Shown here: positions 8,406 to 18,241 of the stretch, in pieces | Numbering within the stretch: the stretch's first letter is position 1 | How the letters are laid out: every line of letters begins with the position of its first letter | Assembly (NCBI RefSeq): GCF_028863665.1 | Contig: NZ_JARBFX010000010.1 | Location: forward strand, 62,001 to 126,000 | DNA from: Aquabacter sediminis | GTDB taxonomy: Bacteria; Pseudomonadota; Alphaproteobacteria; Rhizobiales; Xanthobacteraceae | Direction of reading: 5' to 3' | Length of the DNA stretch: 64,000 bases | The notes under the pieces: generated by a model | What the model was told of the DNA's origin: nothing | Database searches by the model: none | Seen by the model: the letters and a program-made list of their open reading frames with translations, nothing else | Made by a program: the position numbers and the translations under genes

Positions 8406-9800
8406 ATGTCGCTTGCGGCACGAGTGAGCCGACGCATTTATCTGCTGGCCTCAGTCACCGCCGTGACGGTTGCTGCCTTCAGTTCCAATGTGTCTGCACA
8501 ATCCTTGGATGCGGCGCTTGCAGCGGCATACATCAACAATCCCAGCTTGAATTCGCAGCGCGCGGGCACGCGCGCCGTGGACGAAAATGTGCCGCAGGCG
8601 CTGTCTGGCTATCGGCCGAACGTGTCCGGCAGCATCGGGGTCGGCACTCAGTATACGCGCAATAACACACAGGGCGCGGTCTATGACGGGACGCTTATCC
8701 CGCGCCAGTACAGCCTGACCGTCTCCCAGACCATCTTCAACGGCCTGCTGACCGCGAACACCACGCGCAAAGCCGAGTCGCAGGTGAAGGGTTCCCGGGA
8801 AACCCTGCGGAACACCGAGCAGACCGTGCTGTTGAACGCGGTCACCGCGTATATGAACGTGATCGCAGGAATTGCGCTGCTGGAGTTGCAGCAGCAGAAC
8901 CTCGCCGCCTTGCAGCAGGAATTGCGGGCGACCCGCGACCGCTTCAATGTGGGCGAAGTGACCCGCACCGACGTGGCGCAGGCCGAGGCGCGTGTTGCTT
9001 CCGCGCAATATTCGGTGGCCCAGGCGGTCTCCAATCTCAGCACCTACAAGGCGCAGTATCGTCAGGTGATCGGCGTCGAGCCGGGCAAGCTGACCTCGCC
9101 CGGCCCCGCCATCGAGCGGAAGATCCCCCCGTCTGTCGACGGGGTGATTTCGGTGGCATTGAAGGATCACCCGGCGGTCCTGGCTTCGCAATACGGGGTG
9201 GATGCGGCGAACTTCCAGGTGAGGATGGCGGAGGCGGCCCTGTCGCCCTCGCTCAGTGTCCAGGGTTCGCTCAGCCAGGGCTACGACCAGAGCTCCACCG
9301 TGGATAGCGTGTCCAACGCCTCGGTCATGCTCAATCTGACTGTTCCGATCTATCAGGGTGGGTCGGAATATTCGGCGGTGCGTCAGGCGAAGGAAAACCT
9401 GACCCAGACGCGCATCGAGGTGGACGTGAACCGGGACGCCGTGCGTACCAATGCGGTGCAGTATTGGGGTGCCTTGGTGGCGGCCAAGGCGCAGATTGAA
9501 TCCGCGCAGGCCCAGGTGGCGGCCAATACGCTCGCCCTCGAGGGTGTCCGCGAAGAATGGCGCGTCGGCCAGCGCACCACCACTGACGTTTTGAACGCGC
9601 AGACCGACCTGACCAACTCCAAGTCCGCACTCGTCCAGGCGCAGCGCGACCGGGTGGTGGCGGCCTACACGCTGATTTCGGTGATCGGCAAGCTGGATGC
9701 GGTGAACCTTGCGCTCAAGGTGCCGGTCTACGATCCCAAGGTTCATTACAATCAGGTCCGCGACAGCTGGTTCGGCTTGCGCACGCCCGACGGAAAGTGA
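8406..9800 (+). CDS. tolC: TolC-family outer-membrane channel protein
   Basis: Outer-membrane efflux and type I secretion channel of 464 residues. A signal peptide (residues 1-30, ending VSAQS) is followed by two outer-membrane efflux protein repeats. The long helical segments are rich in Ala, Gln and Asn, and the GEVTRTDVAQAEAR and GQRTTTDVLNAQTDL motifs occur at the equivalent position of each repeat. The start at 8406 follows a GGGGAGA site; an in-frame ATG at 8322 lacks signal-peptide sense. It would pair with inner-membrane exporters, and could serve the leaderless repeat-rich chitinase near 57 kb. Confidence 0.93.
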   Translation: MSLAARVSRRIYLLASVTAVTVAAFSSNVSAQSLDAALAAAYINNPSLNSQRAGTRAVDENVPQALSGYRPNVSGSIGVGTQYTRNNTQGAVYDGTLIPRQYSLTVSQTIFNGLLTANTTRKAESQVKGSRETLRNTEQTVLLNAVTAYMNVIAGIALLELQQQNLAALQQELRATRDRFNVGEVTRTDVAQAEARVASAQYSVAQAVSNLSTYKAQYRQVIGVEPGKLTSPGPAIERKIPPSVDGVISVALKDHPAVLASQYGVDAANFQVRMAEAALSPSLSVQGSLSQGYDQSSTVDSVSNASVMLNLTVPIYQGGSEYSAVRQAKENLTQTRIEVDVNRDAVRTNAVQYWGALVAAKAQIESAQAQVAANTLALEGVREEWRVGQRTTTDVLNAQTDLTNSKSALVQAQRDRVVAAYTLISVIGKLDAVNLALKVPVYDPKVHYNQVRDSWFGLRTPDGK

Positions 9801-9938
9801 ACCACGCCTAAAGCGCCTGTGGACCCGGCGGCTGGACTTCGCCGGGTCGGCCTTCCTGTTCAGCATGTCTGTGAATGGCGGCGCGAGAGGGGTTTCCGCG
9901 CCCGACAGTCAATGTCATAGTTAAGGAAGGTTAAGTAT

Positions 9939-10646
9939 TTGGCGTCCAACGGCCCACCCTCTCAAGGCGTGCCGACCGAGGGTGCCATGGGTCAGGGTTG
10001 GGACATGTCCGCAAGCGCGAAGCCTCAAGAGCCGTCCATGGACGAGATCCTGGCCTCTATCCGCCGGATCATTTCCGACGACCATTCCATAGCGCGCAAG
10101 GCCGCAGCGTCGGCGCCGCTGCGTCCTCGATCGGTGGTGGCGGACTCGGTGGCCGAGCCACCCGTCGTCCCTTCGGCGCTGCATGAGGCTGAGGACGCAT
10201 ATGCGGCGTCTGCCCCGTCCGAGCCGTTGGCGGACGCCGATGTGACAGCCCCTCCGGCGCAGAGCGAGGCACAAGATATGTCCGATTTCTCCTATTCTTC
10301 TTCCGCCCAGCCGCAGCCCGCGCCGCGCCGGCCTGAAGCTCGGGATGCGGCGACGACCCGTGCCGCCACCCCGCGCTCCAGCGAAGCCGACCCGGTTGCC
10401 TCGCGCCCGTTCGCGGACAGCGGCCGCCGCAAGGACCTGATCTCGCCCGCCGTCGACGCGGCCGTGACCGCCGCCTTCGAGTCGCTGGGCGACCTGGTCC
10501 TGCCCACCCACGAGCGGACGGTCGAGGATCTGGTAAAGGAGATCCTGCGCCCCATGCTCAAGTCCTGGCTGGACGAGAACCTGCCGCACCTGGTGGAGCG
10601 TCTGGTTCGCCAGGAGATCGAGCGGATTTCGCGCAACGCGCGCTGA
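9939..10646 (+). CDS. popZ: PopZ-like polar organising protein (DUF2497)
   Basis: Acidic, Pro/Ala-rich protein. An N-terminal helix EPSMDEILASIRRIIS is followed by a disordered middle, and the conserved C-terminal block (VEDLVKEILRPMLKSWLDEN onward) defines DUF2497/PopZ. In Caulobacter PopZ forms the polar matrix that anchors ParB and centromeres. The TTG at 9939 has an excellent AAGGAAGG site eight bases upstream, so it is chosen. In-frame ATGs at 9987 and 10005 are alternatives that would begin closer to the conserved helix. Lies between tolC and valS, the usual rhizobial order. Confidence 0.88.
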   Translation: MASNGPPSQGVPTEGAMGQGWDMSASAKPQEPSMDEILASIRRIISDDHSIARKAAASAPLRPRSVVADSVAEPPVVPSALHEAEDAYAASAPSEPLADADVTAPPAQSEAQDMSDFSYSSSAQPQPAPRRPEARDAATTRAATPRSSEADPVASRPFADSGRRKDLISPAVDAAVTAAFESLGDLVLPTHERTVEDLVKEILRPMLKSWLDENLPHLVERLVRQEIERISRNAR

Positions 10647-10673
10647 TCCCTCCAGTCTATTCCGAGCGCGTTT

Positions 10674-10705
10674 GACGGCGGCCCGTTGACGACGGAGCCG
10701 CCGTC
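10674..10705 (+). terminator. Hairpin after popZ
   Basis: A perfect 9-bp stem GACGGCGGC/GCCGCCGTC with a 14-nt loop lies 28 bp after the popZ stop and 65 bp before valS. It has only a short T run (CGGCTTT), so it may attenuate rather than fully stop transcription. Confidence 0.45.
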
Positions 10706-10769
10706 CGGCTTTAACGCGCCCCTGACACAAAGCTGAAGGGCCGCCCGCAGCCCTCCGGGGAGCACACGC

Positions 10770-13553
10770 ATGCTGGACAAGGTCTTCGATCCCGCCGCCG
10801 TCGAGGCGCGCATCTCCACGGCCTGGGAAGAGGCCGGGGCATTTCGCTGCTCCCGACCCGCGCGCAAGGATGCGCCGGGCTTCTCCATCGTCATCCCGCC
10901 GCCCAACGTCACCGGCTCGCTGCATATGGGCCACGCCTTGAACAACACGCTCCAGGACGTGCTGGCGCGGTTCGAGCGCATGCGGGGCAAGGATGTGCTC
11001 TGGCAGCCGGGCATGGACCATGCTGGCATTGCCACCCAGATGGTGGTGGAGCGCCAGCTCATGGAGCGCAAGGAGCCGGGCCGGCGCGAGATGGGCCGCG
11101 CCGCCTTCGTCGAGCGAGTCTGGGCCTGGAAGGAAGAATCGGGCGGCACCATCGTCAACCAGCTGAAGCGCCTCGGCGCCTCCTGCGACTGGTCGCGCGA
11201 GCGCTTCACCATGGACGAGGGGCTCTCCCGCGCCGTGCTGAAGGTGTTCGTGGAGCTGCACCGGGCCGGGCTCATCTACAAGGACAAGCGGCTGGTCAAT
11301 TGGGACCCCAAGCTCCTCACCGCCATTTCCGACCTGGAAGTCCAGCCCACCGAGGTTAAGGGCCATCTCTGGCACCTGCGCTATCCGGTGGAAGGCGAGC
11401 CGGGCCGTTTCATCGTGGTCGCCACCACCCGCCCCGAGACCATGCTGGGCGACACGGCGGTGGCCGTTCACCCCGATGACGAGCGCTACAAGGACCTGGT
11501 GGGCAAGCATGTGGTGCTGCCGCTGGTGGGCCGGCGCATTCCCATCGTGGCGGACGAGTATTCGGACCCGGAGAAGGGCTCGGGCGCGGTGAAGATTACC
11601 CCCGCGCACGATTTCAACGACTTCGAGGTCGGGCGCCGGCATCGCCTGCCCATGATCAACGTGCTCGACGCGGAAGCCCGCATCGATGCCGCGGGGATTC
11701 GCGAGGACTATCTCGCCCGGCGCGAGGCCTATGTGGACGATCCCGACTTCGGCGGCGTCCTCGGCCTGCTGGCGGGGACGGATCGCTTCGCCGCCCGCAA
11801 GCAGATCATTGAGTTGCTGACGAATCTTGAGCTGCTTGAGACCATCGAGCCCCACACGCACATGGTGCCCCATGGTGACCGCTCGGGCGTGGTGATTGAG
11901 CCCTGGCTGACCGACCAGTGGTATGTGGACGCCAAGACCCTGGCCCAGCCGGCGCTCGCCGCCGTCCGGGAGGGGCGCACCAATTTCGTGCCCAAGAATT
12001 GGGAGAAGACCTATTTCGAGTGGCTGGAGAACATCCAGCCCTGGTGCGTGTCGCGGCAATTGTGGTGGGGCCACCAGATCCCGGCCTGGTATGATCCCTT
12101 CGGCAATGTCTTCGTGGAGCTGGACGAGGACCAGGCCTTCGAAGCGGCCATTGCCCACAATGTGGCGAAGGAAAACCTCACCCCCGAGGAAGCCCAGGCC
12201 CTCATCGACGACGCCGACAAGCGCGCCGAGTTCCTGACCCGCGACGAGGATGTTCTCGACACCTGGTTCTCGTCTGCCCTTTGGCCCTTCTCCACCATGG
12301 GCTGGCCGGATGAGACGCCTGAGCTGGCAAAGTTCTATCCCACGTCCGTGCTGGTGACGGGCTTCGACATCATCTTCTTCTGGGTCGCCCGGATGATGAT
12401 GTTCAGCCTCCACTTCATGCCCGACGTGCCGTTCCACGACGTCTACATCCACGCCCTCGTCCGCGACGAGAAGGGCGCCAAGATGTCGAAGTCGAAGGGC
12501 AACGTCATCAACCCGCTGGACCTCATCGACCAGTATGGCGCTGACGCTTTGCGCTTCACCCTCGCCGCCATGGCGGCCCAGGGGCGCGACATCAAGCTCG
12601 CCACCTCGCGGGTGGAAGGCTACCGGAACTTCGCCACCAAGCTCTGGAACGCCGTGCGCTTTGCCCAGATGAACGGGTGCGAGCGCGTGGCGGGCTTCGA
12701 TCCGGCCGCGGTGGACGGCACGCTCGCCCGCTGGATCATCGGCGAGGCGGCCCGCGCCACCAGCGAGGTCACCGCCGCCATCGAGGCCTATCGCTTCAAT
12801 GATGCGGCGGGCGCGGTCTATCGCTTCCTGTGGAACGTGTTCTGCGACTGGCATCTGGAGCTGGCGAAGCCGGTTCTCTCCGGTCCCGACGGTGCCGCCA
12901 AGGACGAGGTGCGGGCCGCCACCGCCTTCGTGCTGGACGTGGCCCTGAAGCTGCTGCACCCCTTCATGCCCTTCCTGACCGAGGAGCTGTGGGCGCGCAC
13001 GGGCGAGCATGGTCCGGCCCGCGAGGGGCTGCTCGCTCTCGCGTCCTGGCCCGATACCGACGGCCTTGAGGCGCCCGACGCGGAGGCAGAAGTGGGCTGG
13101 GTGGTGGATCTCGTCACCGAGATCCGCTCCGTTCGCGCCGAGATGAATGTTCCGGCCGGCGCGCAGATCCCCCTGGTGCTGGTGAATGCCTCGGACGAGA
13201 CGAAGGCGCGTGCCAAGGGCTGGGAAGACGCGCTGCGGCGCCTTGCGCGCCTCTCCGAGGTGAACGTCTCCGACACCATGCCCTCAGAGGCAGTTCAGAT
13301 GGTGGTGCGCGGAGAGGTGGCCGCCTTGCCGCTCGCGGGCATCGTCGACCTGTCCGCCGAGCTTGCGCGCCTGCGCAAGGAAGAAGGCAAGCTCGACCAG
13401 GAAGTGGCCCGCATCGACGGGAAGCTCTCCAACGCGTCTTTCGTGGCCCGCGCGCCCGAAGAGGTGGTGGAAGCCGAGCGGGAGAAGCGCGAGGAATATC
13501 TCGCCCGCAAGGCCAAGGTGCAGGCTGCGATCACGCAATTGTCCAACGGCTGA
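10770..13553 (+). CDS. valS: Valyl-tRNA synthetase
   Basis: Class I aminoacyl-tRNA synthetase of 927 residues charging tRNA-Val. The HIGH-type motif is HMGH at residues 52-55 and KMSKS is at 571-575. The CP1 editing domain lies between them. After the anticodon-binding domain there is a C-terminal coiled-coil arm (about 865-927, Arg/Lys/Glu-rich) typical of ValS. The ATG at 10770 follows GGGGAGCACACGC. It ends at a strong terminator. Confidence 0.98.
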   Translation: MLDKVFDPAAVEARISTAWEEAGAFRCSRPARKDAPGFSIVIPPPNVTGSLHMGHALNNTLQDVLARFERMRGKDVLWQPGMDHAGIATQMVVERQLMERKEPGRREMGRAAFVERVWAWKEESGGTIVNQLKRLGASCDWSRERFTMDEGLSRAVLKVFVELHRAGLIYKDKRLVNWDPKLLTAISDLEVQPTEVKGHLWHLRYPVEGEPGRFIVVATTRPETMLGDTAVAVHPDDERYKDLVGKHVVLPLVGRRIPIVADEYSDPEKGSGAVKITPAHDFNDFEVGRRHRLPMINVLDAEARIDAAGIREDYLARREAYVDDPDFGGVLGLLAGTDRFAARKQIIELLTNLELLETIEPHTHMVPHGDRSGVVIEPWLTDQWYVDAKTLAQPALAAVREGRTNFVPKNWEKTYFEWLENIQPWCVSRQLWWGHQIPAWYDPFGNVFVELDEDQAFEAAIAHNVAKENLTPEEAQALIDDADKRAEFLTRDEDVLDTWFSSALWPFSTMGWPDETPELAKFYPTSVLVTGFDIIFFWVARMMMFSLHFMPDVPFHDVYIHALVRDEKGAKMSKSKGNVINPLDLIDQYGADALRFTLAAMAAQGRDIKLATSRVEGYRNFATKLWNAVRFAQMNGCERVAGFDPAAVDGTLARWIIGEAARATSEVTAAIEAYRFNDAAGAVYRFLWNVFCDWHLELAKPVLSGPDGAAKDEVRAATAFVLDVALKLLHPFMPFLTEELWARTGEHGPAREGLLALASWPDTDGLEAPDAEAEVGWVVDLVTEIRSVRAEMNVPAGAQIPLVLVNASDETKARAKGWEDALRRLARLSEVNVSDTMPSEAVQMVVRGEVAALPLAGIVDLSAELARLRKEEGKLDQEVARIDGKLSNASFVARAPEEVVEAEREKREEYLARKAKVQAAITQLSNG

Positions 13554-13584
13554 CACCCCTCCGAAGCTGACCCCACACAATCAA

Positions 13585-13612
13585 GGCCGCGGAGCGATCC
13601 GCGGCCTTTTTT
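13585..13612 (+). terminator. Intrinsic terminator of valS
   Basis: Stem GGCCGCGGA/TCCGCGGCC with a 4-nt loop is followed by six T residues, 31 bp after the valS stop. Confidence 0.93.
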
Positions 13613-13625
13613 GCGCCGGTAGGTC

Positions 13626-14810
13626 TCAGGCGAGGAGCGTGCCGGCCCCGGCCAGCAGCACTACCACGGTCCAGGGCGGTGCACGCCAGAGGGACAGGGC
13701 CAGGAAGCCGGCGGCTGCCAGCAGGAAGTCGACCCCGTTGCCAATTGCCGAGGTCCAGACCGGATCGTAGAAGGCGGCGGCAAGCACGCCCACCACCGCC
13801 GCCCCCGCGCCTCGCATGGCGGCTTGCGCCCTCGGCCGCTTGCGCAGGGCGTCCCAGAAGGGCAAGGCGCCGTAGACCAGCAGGAGGCCCGGCAGGAAGA
13901 TGGCGATCGTGGCGAGCAGCCCTCCCGCGACCCCGTTCGGGGCCATGTGCGCGACCGCTCCCAGATAGGCTGCGAAGGTGAACAGGGGGCCCGGGACGGC
14001 CTGAGCGAGGCCATAACCAGCGAGGAAATCGCTGGCGGTGACCCATCCGGGTCCGACCACCGCGGCCTGGAGCAGGGGCAGCACCACATGTCCGCCGCCG
14101 AAGACCAGGGCACCGGACCTGTAGAAGGCATCGAAGAAGGCCACGCCGTGGCTGCCGAGGGAGGCGAGCAGCGGGAGGGCCACTAGCAGCCCGACCGCGA
14201 GCACGAGCACGGCGGCGCCCACTTTTCGTGACACGGGAACATGAATGTGGCCGACCGGAGCGGGACCGTCCCCGCGGCATAGGAGGAGCCCCGCCGCTGC
14301 ACCCATGGCGATGGACATGGTCTGGCCGAGAATGCCGGCGCCGAGCGTCGTCAAGGCAAGGCCGGCGAGGGCGATGCCCGCCCGCGGACGGTCCGGGGCC
14401 AGGCTGCGCGCCATTCCCCACAGGGCGTGGGCCACCACAGCGACCGCCACGAGCTTCAGCCCATGGATCATCCCAGACAGGCGATCGCCGCTGAGGGTCC
14501 CGATCCCCAGGCCGCACACCAGCAATGCGACGGCGGAGGGCAAGGTGAAGGCAATGAAGGCCGCCAACCCGCCCGCAAGCCCTCCCGCCCGCATCACGCC
14601 CAGCGCAAAGCCCACCTGGCTGGAGGCCGGGCCGGGCAGGAACTGGCAAAGCGCGACGAGGTCCGCAAAGTCCGCCTCCGACACCCAGCGGCGGCGGATG
14701 ACGAAAGTTTCGCGGAAATATCCCAGATGGGCGACCGGGCCGCCGAAAGATGTGAGCCCAAGTGTCAGGAAGGCGCGAAACACCTCCGCCGAAGAACCTT
14801 TTGAAGACAT
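13626..14810 (-). CDS. chrA: Chromate transporter, two-domain ChrA type
   Basis: Inner-membrane protein of 394 residues made of two homologous CHR domains. The first has FGGPVAHLGYFRE and QFLPGPASSQVGF; the second has FGGGHVVLPLL and GYGLAQAVPGPLFTFAAYLG. ChrA exports chromate in known members; sulfate-like anions are the chemical relatives. The ATG at 14810 has an AGGA site at the right spacing. No chrB regulator is adjacent, so the true substrate and inducer are uncertain. Confidence 0.9.
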   Translation of the reverse strand: MSSKGSSAEVFRAFLTLGLTSFGGPVAHLGYFRETFVIRRRWVSEADFADLVALCQFLPGPASSQVGFALGVMRAGGLAGGLAAFIAFTLPSAVALLVCGLGIGTLSGDRLSGMIHGLKLVAVAVVAHALWGMARSLAPDRPRAGIALAGLALTTLGAGILGQTMSIAMGAAAGLLLCRGDGPAPVGHIHVPVSRKVGAAVLVLAVGLLVALPLLASLGSHGVAFFDAFYRSGALVFGGGHVVLPLLQAAVVGPGWVTASDFLAGYGLAQAVPGPLFTFAAYLGAVAHMAPNGVAGGLLATIAIFLPGLLLVYGALPFWDALRKRPRAQAAMRGAGAAVVGVLAAAFYDPVWTSAIGNGVDFLLAAAGFLALSLWRAPPWTVVVLLAGAGTLLA

Positions 14811-15221
14811 GCAGGTGTCCTGATCGGAAGGCCGATGCCGGTTCAAGTCACGCAAGGGGCTGCTGCATTACTGGGCATTTACCATATTCAGAAGCGAGCC
14901 CCCAAGTAACATGGCCATTCCTCTAGCACATCATTGTGTCGGCGAAGACACACTGTTTCTCTTTCAGAAATGAAGGTGGCCCTCCCTCTAGGAAGCGCCA
15001 CGATCCCGCCTCAAAACATAATGAAACCGATGGTCGAGCGCTGAGGCGGAGGCCCAATCGAGGGCCGCACGGGTGCGTAGAGGTATTGTTTGATGGGCTT
15101 GAGCGGGACCATGCCGAGAGAAGGGCGGGAAATCCGGGCGATGCGTCGCCGCGGAGATTCCACGGCTCGGCCTTGGCTCGGCCCTGTTCTCGCCCGGCGG
15201 GCGTGGGATCTTGCCATCATC
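14811..15221. other. Divergent intergenic region between chrA and exoR
   Basis: About 410 bp with no convincing gene. It has a lower-GC section near 14870-14980 that likely holds promoters for both flanking genes, and a small inverted repeat TGTGTC-N6-GACACA at 14935-14952 that could be an operator. Confidence 0.4.
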
Positions 15222-16154
15222 ATGAAAGCGAGCCGCCAGACGATCCTGCCTTTGTGCCAGCCAGCGCTTCGGTCGCTTGTCGACCGATTGCCCGGTGGGC
15301 ATGTGGCTGCCCGGTTGGCAGTGCTGGCGCTTTTGGCTGGCGCCGGATTGACAGGTGGGGCCCATGCCTTCGATGGCAGCGCCCAGTCGACCGATGAAGT
15401 GGGGCGGTCCCTGACGCCCCCGGCGAATGTTCCGCTCGCGCCGCCCACGCGTCCGGTGGACGAGGCGTTCCGGACGGGCACCCAGGCGCTCCGTCTTGGG
15501 CAGACCGCCAAGGGCGTTGATGCCTTGCGCTATGCCGCCGACCAGGGGCATCCCGCCGCGCAGTGGAAGCTCGGCCGCATGTATGCGGACGGCGACGGTG
15601 TGAAGCGCGACGACCTCAAGGCTTTTGAATATTTCAGCCGCGTGGCCAATTCTCATGCGGAGGACTATCCCGGTACGCCGCAGGCCCGGTTTGTGGCCAG
15701 CGCGTTTGTCGCCCTGGGCAGCTATTATCTGGTGGGCATTCCCAATACCGGCGTTCGGAAGGACCCGAACCGGGCACGGGACATGTATGCCTATGCGGCC
15801 TCCTATTTCGGCGATCCCGTGGCGCAGTATCGGCTCGCCAAGCTCTATCTTGACGGCACCGGGGTTAATCGCGATCCGCGCCAGGCGGCGCGTTGGCTGA
15901 TCTTGTCGGCGCAGAAGGGGCAGTACGAGGCGCAGGCCGTGCTCGGCCATATGCTTTTCCGAGGCGAAGACGGCATTCCCCGGCAGGGCGCGCGGGGCTT
16001 GATGTGGCTCACCTTGGCGCGCGATTCGGCCGCTGGGCCGGAAGACAAATGGGTGGTTGAGCTTTACGACGAAGCCTTTGCCGACGCGACGCCCGATGAG
16101 CGCGCCCAGGCCCTGCGCTATCTGGAGCAATGGCTGAAGACCGCCCAGCGCTGA
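15222..16154 (+). CDS. exoR: ExoR-like Sel1-repeat periplasmic protein
   Basis: Protein of 310 residues with an N-terminal signal (hydrophobic ARLAVLALLAGAGL, cleavage near AHAFD) and several Sel1 tetratricopeptide-like repeats, for example ALRYAADQGHPAAQWKLGRM and AQYRLAKLYLDGTGVNRDPR. The order and wording of the repeats match rhizobial ExoR, the periplasmic inhibitor of the ExoS-ChvI two-component system that controls exopolysaccharide and motility. The ATG at 15222 begins a sensible signal peptide; the frame is open to 15090. The exoS/chvI genes are not in this window. The name is by recognition, not by search. Confidence 0.8.
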   Translation: MKASRQTILPLCQPALRSLVDRLPGGHVAARLAVLALLAGAGLTGGAHAFDGSAQSTDEVGRSLTPPANVPLAPPTRPVDEAFRTGTQALRLGQTAKGVDALRYAADQGHPAAQWKLGRMYADGDGVKRDDLKAFEYFSRVANSHAEDYPGTPQARFVASAFVALGSYYLVGIPNTGVRKDPNRARDMYAYAASYFGDPVAQYRLAKLYLDGTGVNRDPRQAARWLILSAQKGQYEAQAVLGHMLFRGEDGIPRQGARGLMWLTLARDSAAGPEDKWVVELYDEAFADATPDERAQALRYLEQWLKTAQR

Positions 16155-16273
16155 ACGTCTCCTCCGGCGTTGCCGCTCCTTTTTGCAGCGCGGCATTTCC
16201 TTTCTTGTGCGGGTGCGAAGGCAAAGCATAATGCCCCCAAGCAATGGCGCGATAACGCGCCGGAGGGGTTTTG

Positions 16274-17278
16274 ATGATTTTGACCAATCGCCGCCATTTC
16301 CTGGCCGGTGGGAGCGCGTGCCTCGCCGCCAGCGTCCTCCCCTTGGCCTCCGCCTCCGCCGCTGCGCCTAAGGCTGGCCTTCTTCTGCCTGGCCGGCGCG
16401 ATGATGGCGGCTTCATGCAGGCAGGCTATGCCGGCTTCGAGGCGGCCACCCGGGAGATGAAGGCGCAAACCATCATCATCGACGGCGTGCGGCCGCAAAA
16501 GGATGAACTCGTGGCGGCGTTGCGCCAGTTGGCGTCGCAGGGGCCTTCCGTCATTGCGGCCCATGGCGGCCAGTGCAACGAGGCGGCCAAGATCGTGGCG
16601 GCCGAGCAGCCGCAGATCCAGTTCCTGGTGATCCAGGGCGGCGTCGAGGGGCCAAACCTCACGAGCTACGAAGTGCTTCAGGAACAGTCCGCCTGGCTCG
16701 CCGGTGCGGCGGCGGCTTTGATGACGAAGACCGGGGTGGTCGGCCACATTTCCGGCATTCGGGTTCCGCCCGGCCTGAAGGGGCGTGCGGCCTATGCCGC
16801 GGGCGTTGCCTATGCGAAGCCCGGCGTGAAGCTGCTGACCACCTTCTGTGGCGAACAGGACGATGCGGCGCTGGCCGAGAAGGTGACGATCGCGCAGGCC
16901 GATGCGGGCGCCGACATCATCTTCACCATGCTCAATGCCGGCCGCACCGGCGCCATCGCGGGATGCCGCGAGAAGAAGATCAAGCAGATCGGCAACGTGC
17001 GCGACTGGGTGCCGGTGGCGCCGGATGTCTTCATCGCCAGCGCCATCGCGGACGTTTCGGTCGCCATGTCCGACGGCGTCATGGCCGCCCTGTCCGGCCG
17101 GCTGGTGCCGGGGCAGCATGTCCGGCTGGGGGTCGCGAACGGCAATGCTGTGCGGCTCGCCATGGCCACCGACATTCCCGAGAGCGTGCGCGCGGCCATC
17201 ACCGCCTATACGGCTGAGATTGCCAGCGGCAAGATCGCGGTGCCCACCACTTATGAGGGCCCCGAATTCAGCCTGTGA
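16274..17278 (+). CDS. BMP-family (nucleoside/lipoprotein Med-type) binding protein
   Basis: Periplasmic binding protein of 334 residues, BMP/PnrA-like. It starts with a Tat-like leader (TNRRHFLAGGSACLAASVLPLASA). The DDGGFMQAGYAGFEAAT opening and the closing IASGKIAVPTTYEG are typical of BMP proteins, which bind nucleosides or related ligands for ABC importers. The ATG at 16274 follows CGGAGGGG. No permease or ATPase gene is next to it, so it is an orphan binding protein here and the ligand is unknown. Confidence 0.78.
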   Translation: MILTNRRHFLAGGSACLAASVLPLASASAAAPKAGLLLPGRRDDGGFMQAGYAGFEAATREMKAQTIIIDGVRPQKDELVAALRQLASQGPSVIAAHGGQCNEAAKIVAAEQPQIQFLVIQGGVEGPNLTSYEVLQEQSAWLAGAAAALMTKTGVVGHISGIRVPPGLKGRAAYAAGVAYAKPGVKLLTTFCGEQDDAALAEKVTIAQADAGADIIFTMLNAGRTGAIAGCREKKIKQIGNVRDWVPVAPDVFIASAIADVSVAMSDGVMAALSGRLVPGQHVRLGVANGNAVRLAMATDIPESVRAAITAYTAEIASGKIAVPTTYEGPEFSL

Positions 17279-17325
17279 GGGCCTGACGCCCATTCCTTGC
17301 GGCGCGACCGGTGCCGCACGGCGGC

Positions 17326-18114
17326 TCAGGCCGCGATCTTGAGGTCGATCCAGGCCGGTACGTGATCCGAGGGACGCTCCCAGGCGCGAACATGCTTGTC
17401 GATGCCTGCGGCGATCAGCCGGTCGGCAGCCTGCGGTGAGAGCAGCAGGTGGTCAATGCGAATGCCGAAATCACGTTGCCACGCGCCGGCCTGGTAGTCC
17501 CAGAAGGTGAACAGGCGCTCGGCATCCGTCGTGGCGCGCAGCGCATCCGTCATTCCAAGGGACATGAGGTCGCGGAATGCGGCGCGGGTGCGCGGAAGAT
17601 AGAGAGCGTCTTCCAGCCAGGCGGAAGCGTCGGCGGCGTCCCGCGCCTCGGGAATCACGTTGAAGTCACCAGCAAGGATCAGCGGCTCCTCCAAAGCGAG
17701 CCGGCTGCGCGCAAAGGCCTTGAGGCGGGCCATGAAGGCAAGCTTGTAGTCGTATTTCTCGGTCTGCGGCGGATTGCCGTTGGGCAGGTAGATGCAGCAC
17801 ACGCGTACCACCCCCGCCTTCGTGGACACGACCGCCTCGATGAAGCGGGCCTGCACATCATCGTCGTCGCCGGGCAGCCCGCGCGTGACGTCTTCCAGCG
17901 GCAGCTTGGAGAGCAGGGCGACGCCATTGAAGGTCTTCTGCCCGTGCACGACCACATTGTAGCCGAGCGCCTCGAAGGGCTCGGCGGGGAAGGCCTCGGT
18001 CTGGCACTTGATCTCCTGGAGGCACACCACGTCGGGCTCGGCTTCCTTCAGCCAGGCGACCGCATGGTCGAGGCGCTGGCGGATGGAATTGACGTTCCAG
18101 GTGGCGATGCGCAT
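17326..18114 (-). CDS. xthA: Exodeoxyribonuclease III / AP endonuclease
   Basis: Enzyme of 262 residues of the endonuclease-exonuclease-phosphatase fold, acting at abasic sites in base-excision repair. Visible signatures are TWNVNSIRQRL, LQEIKCQ (metal-binding Glu), YLPNGNPP, GDFNVIP and the C-terminal RIDHLLLS and SDHVPAW with the catalytic His/Asp. Length is typical. Convergent with the BMP gene, divergent from the MBOAT gene. Confidence 0.95.
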   Translation of the reverse strand: MRIATWNVNSIRQRLDHAVAWLKEAEPDVVCLQEIKCQTEAFPAEPFEALGYNVVVHGQKTFNGVALLSKLPLEDVTRGLPGDDDDVQARFIEAVVSTKAGVVRVCCIYLPNGNPPQTEKYDYKLAFMARLKAFARSRLALEEPLILAGDFNVIPEARDAADASAWLEDALYLPRTRAAFRDLMSLGMTDALRATTDAERLFTFWDYQAGAWQRDFGIRIDHLLLSPQAADRLIAAGIDKHVRAWERPSDHVPAWIDLKIAA

Positions 18115-18241
18115 GGGACCCTCTCAGACGGCGGCGAGCATATGATCAAAAGTGATAAAGGCAAACACGCGCCGCTCTTGCCGGGACGGCGAAACAGTGG
18201 CATTGCCGGGGTGTTTCTGTCTCCGAGGTCTCCGCAGCGGC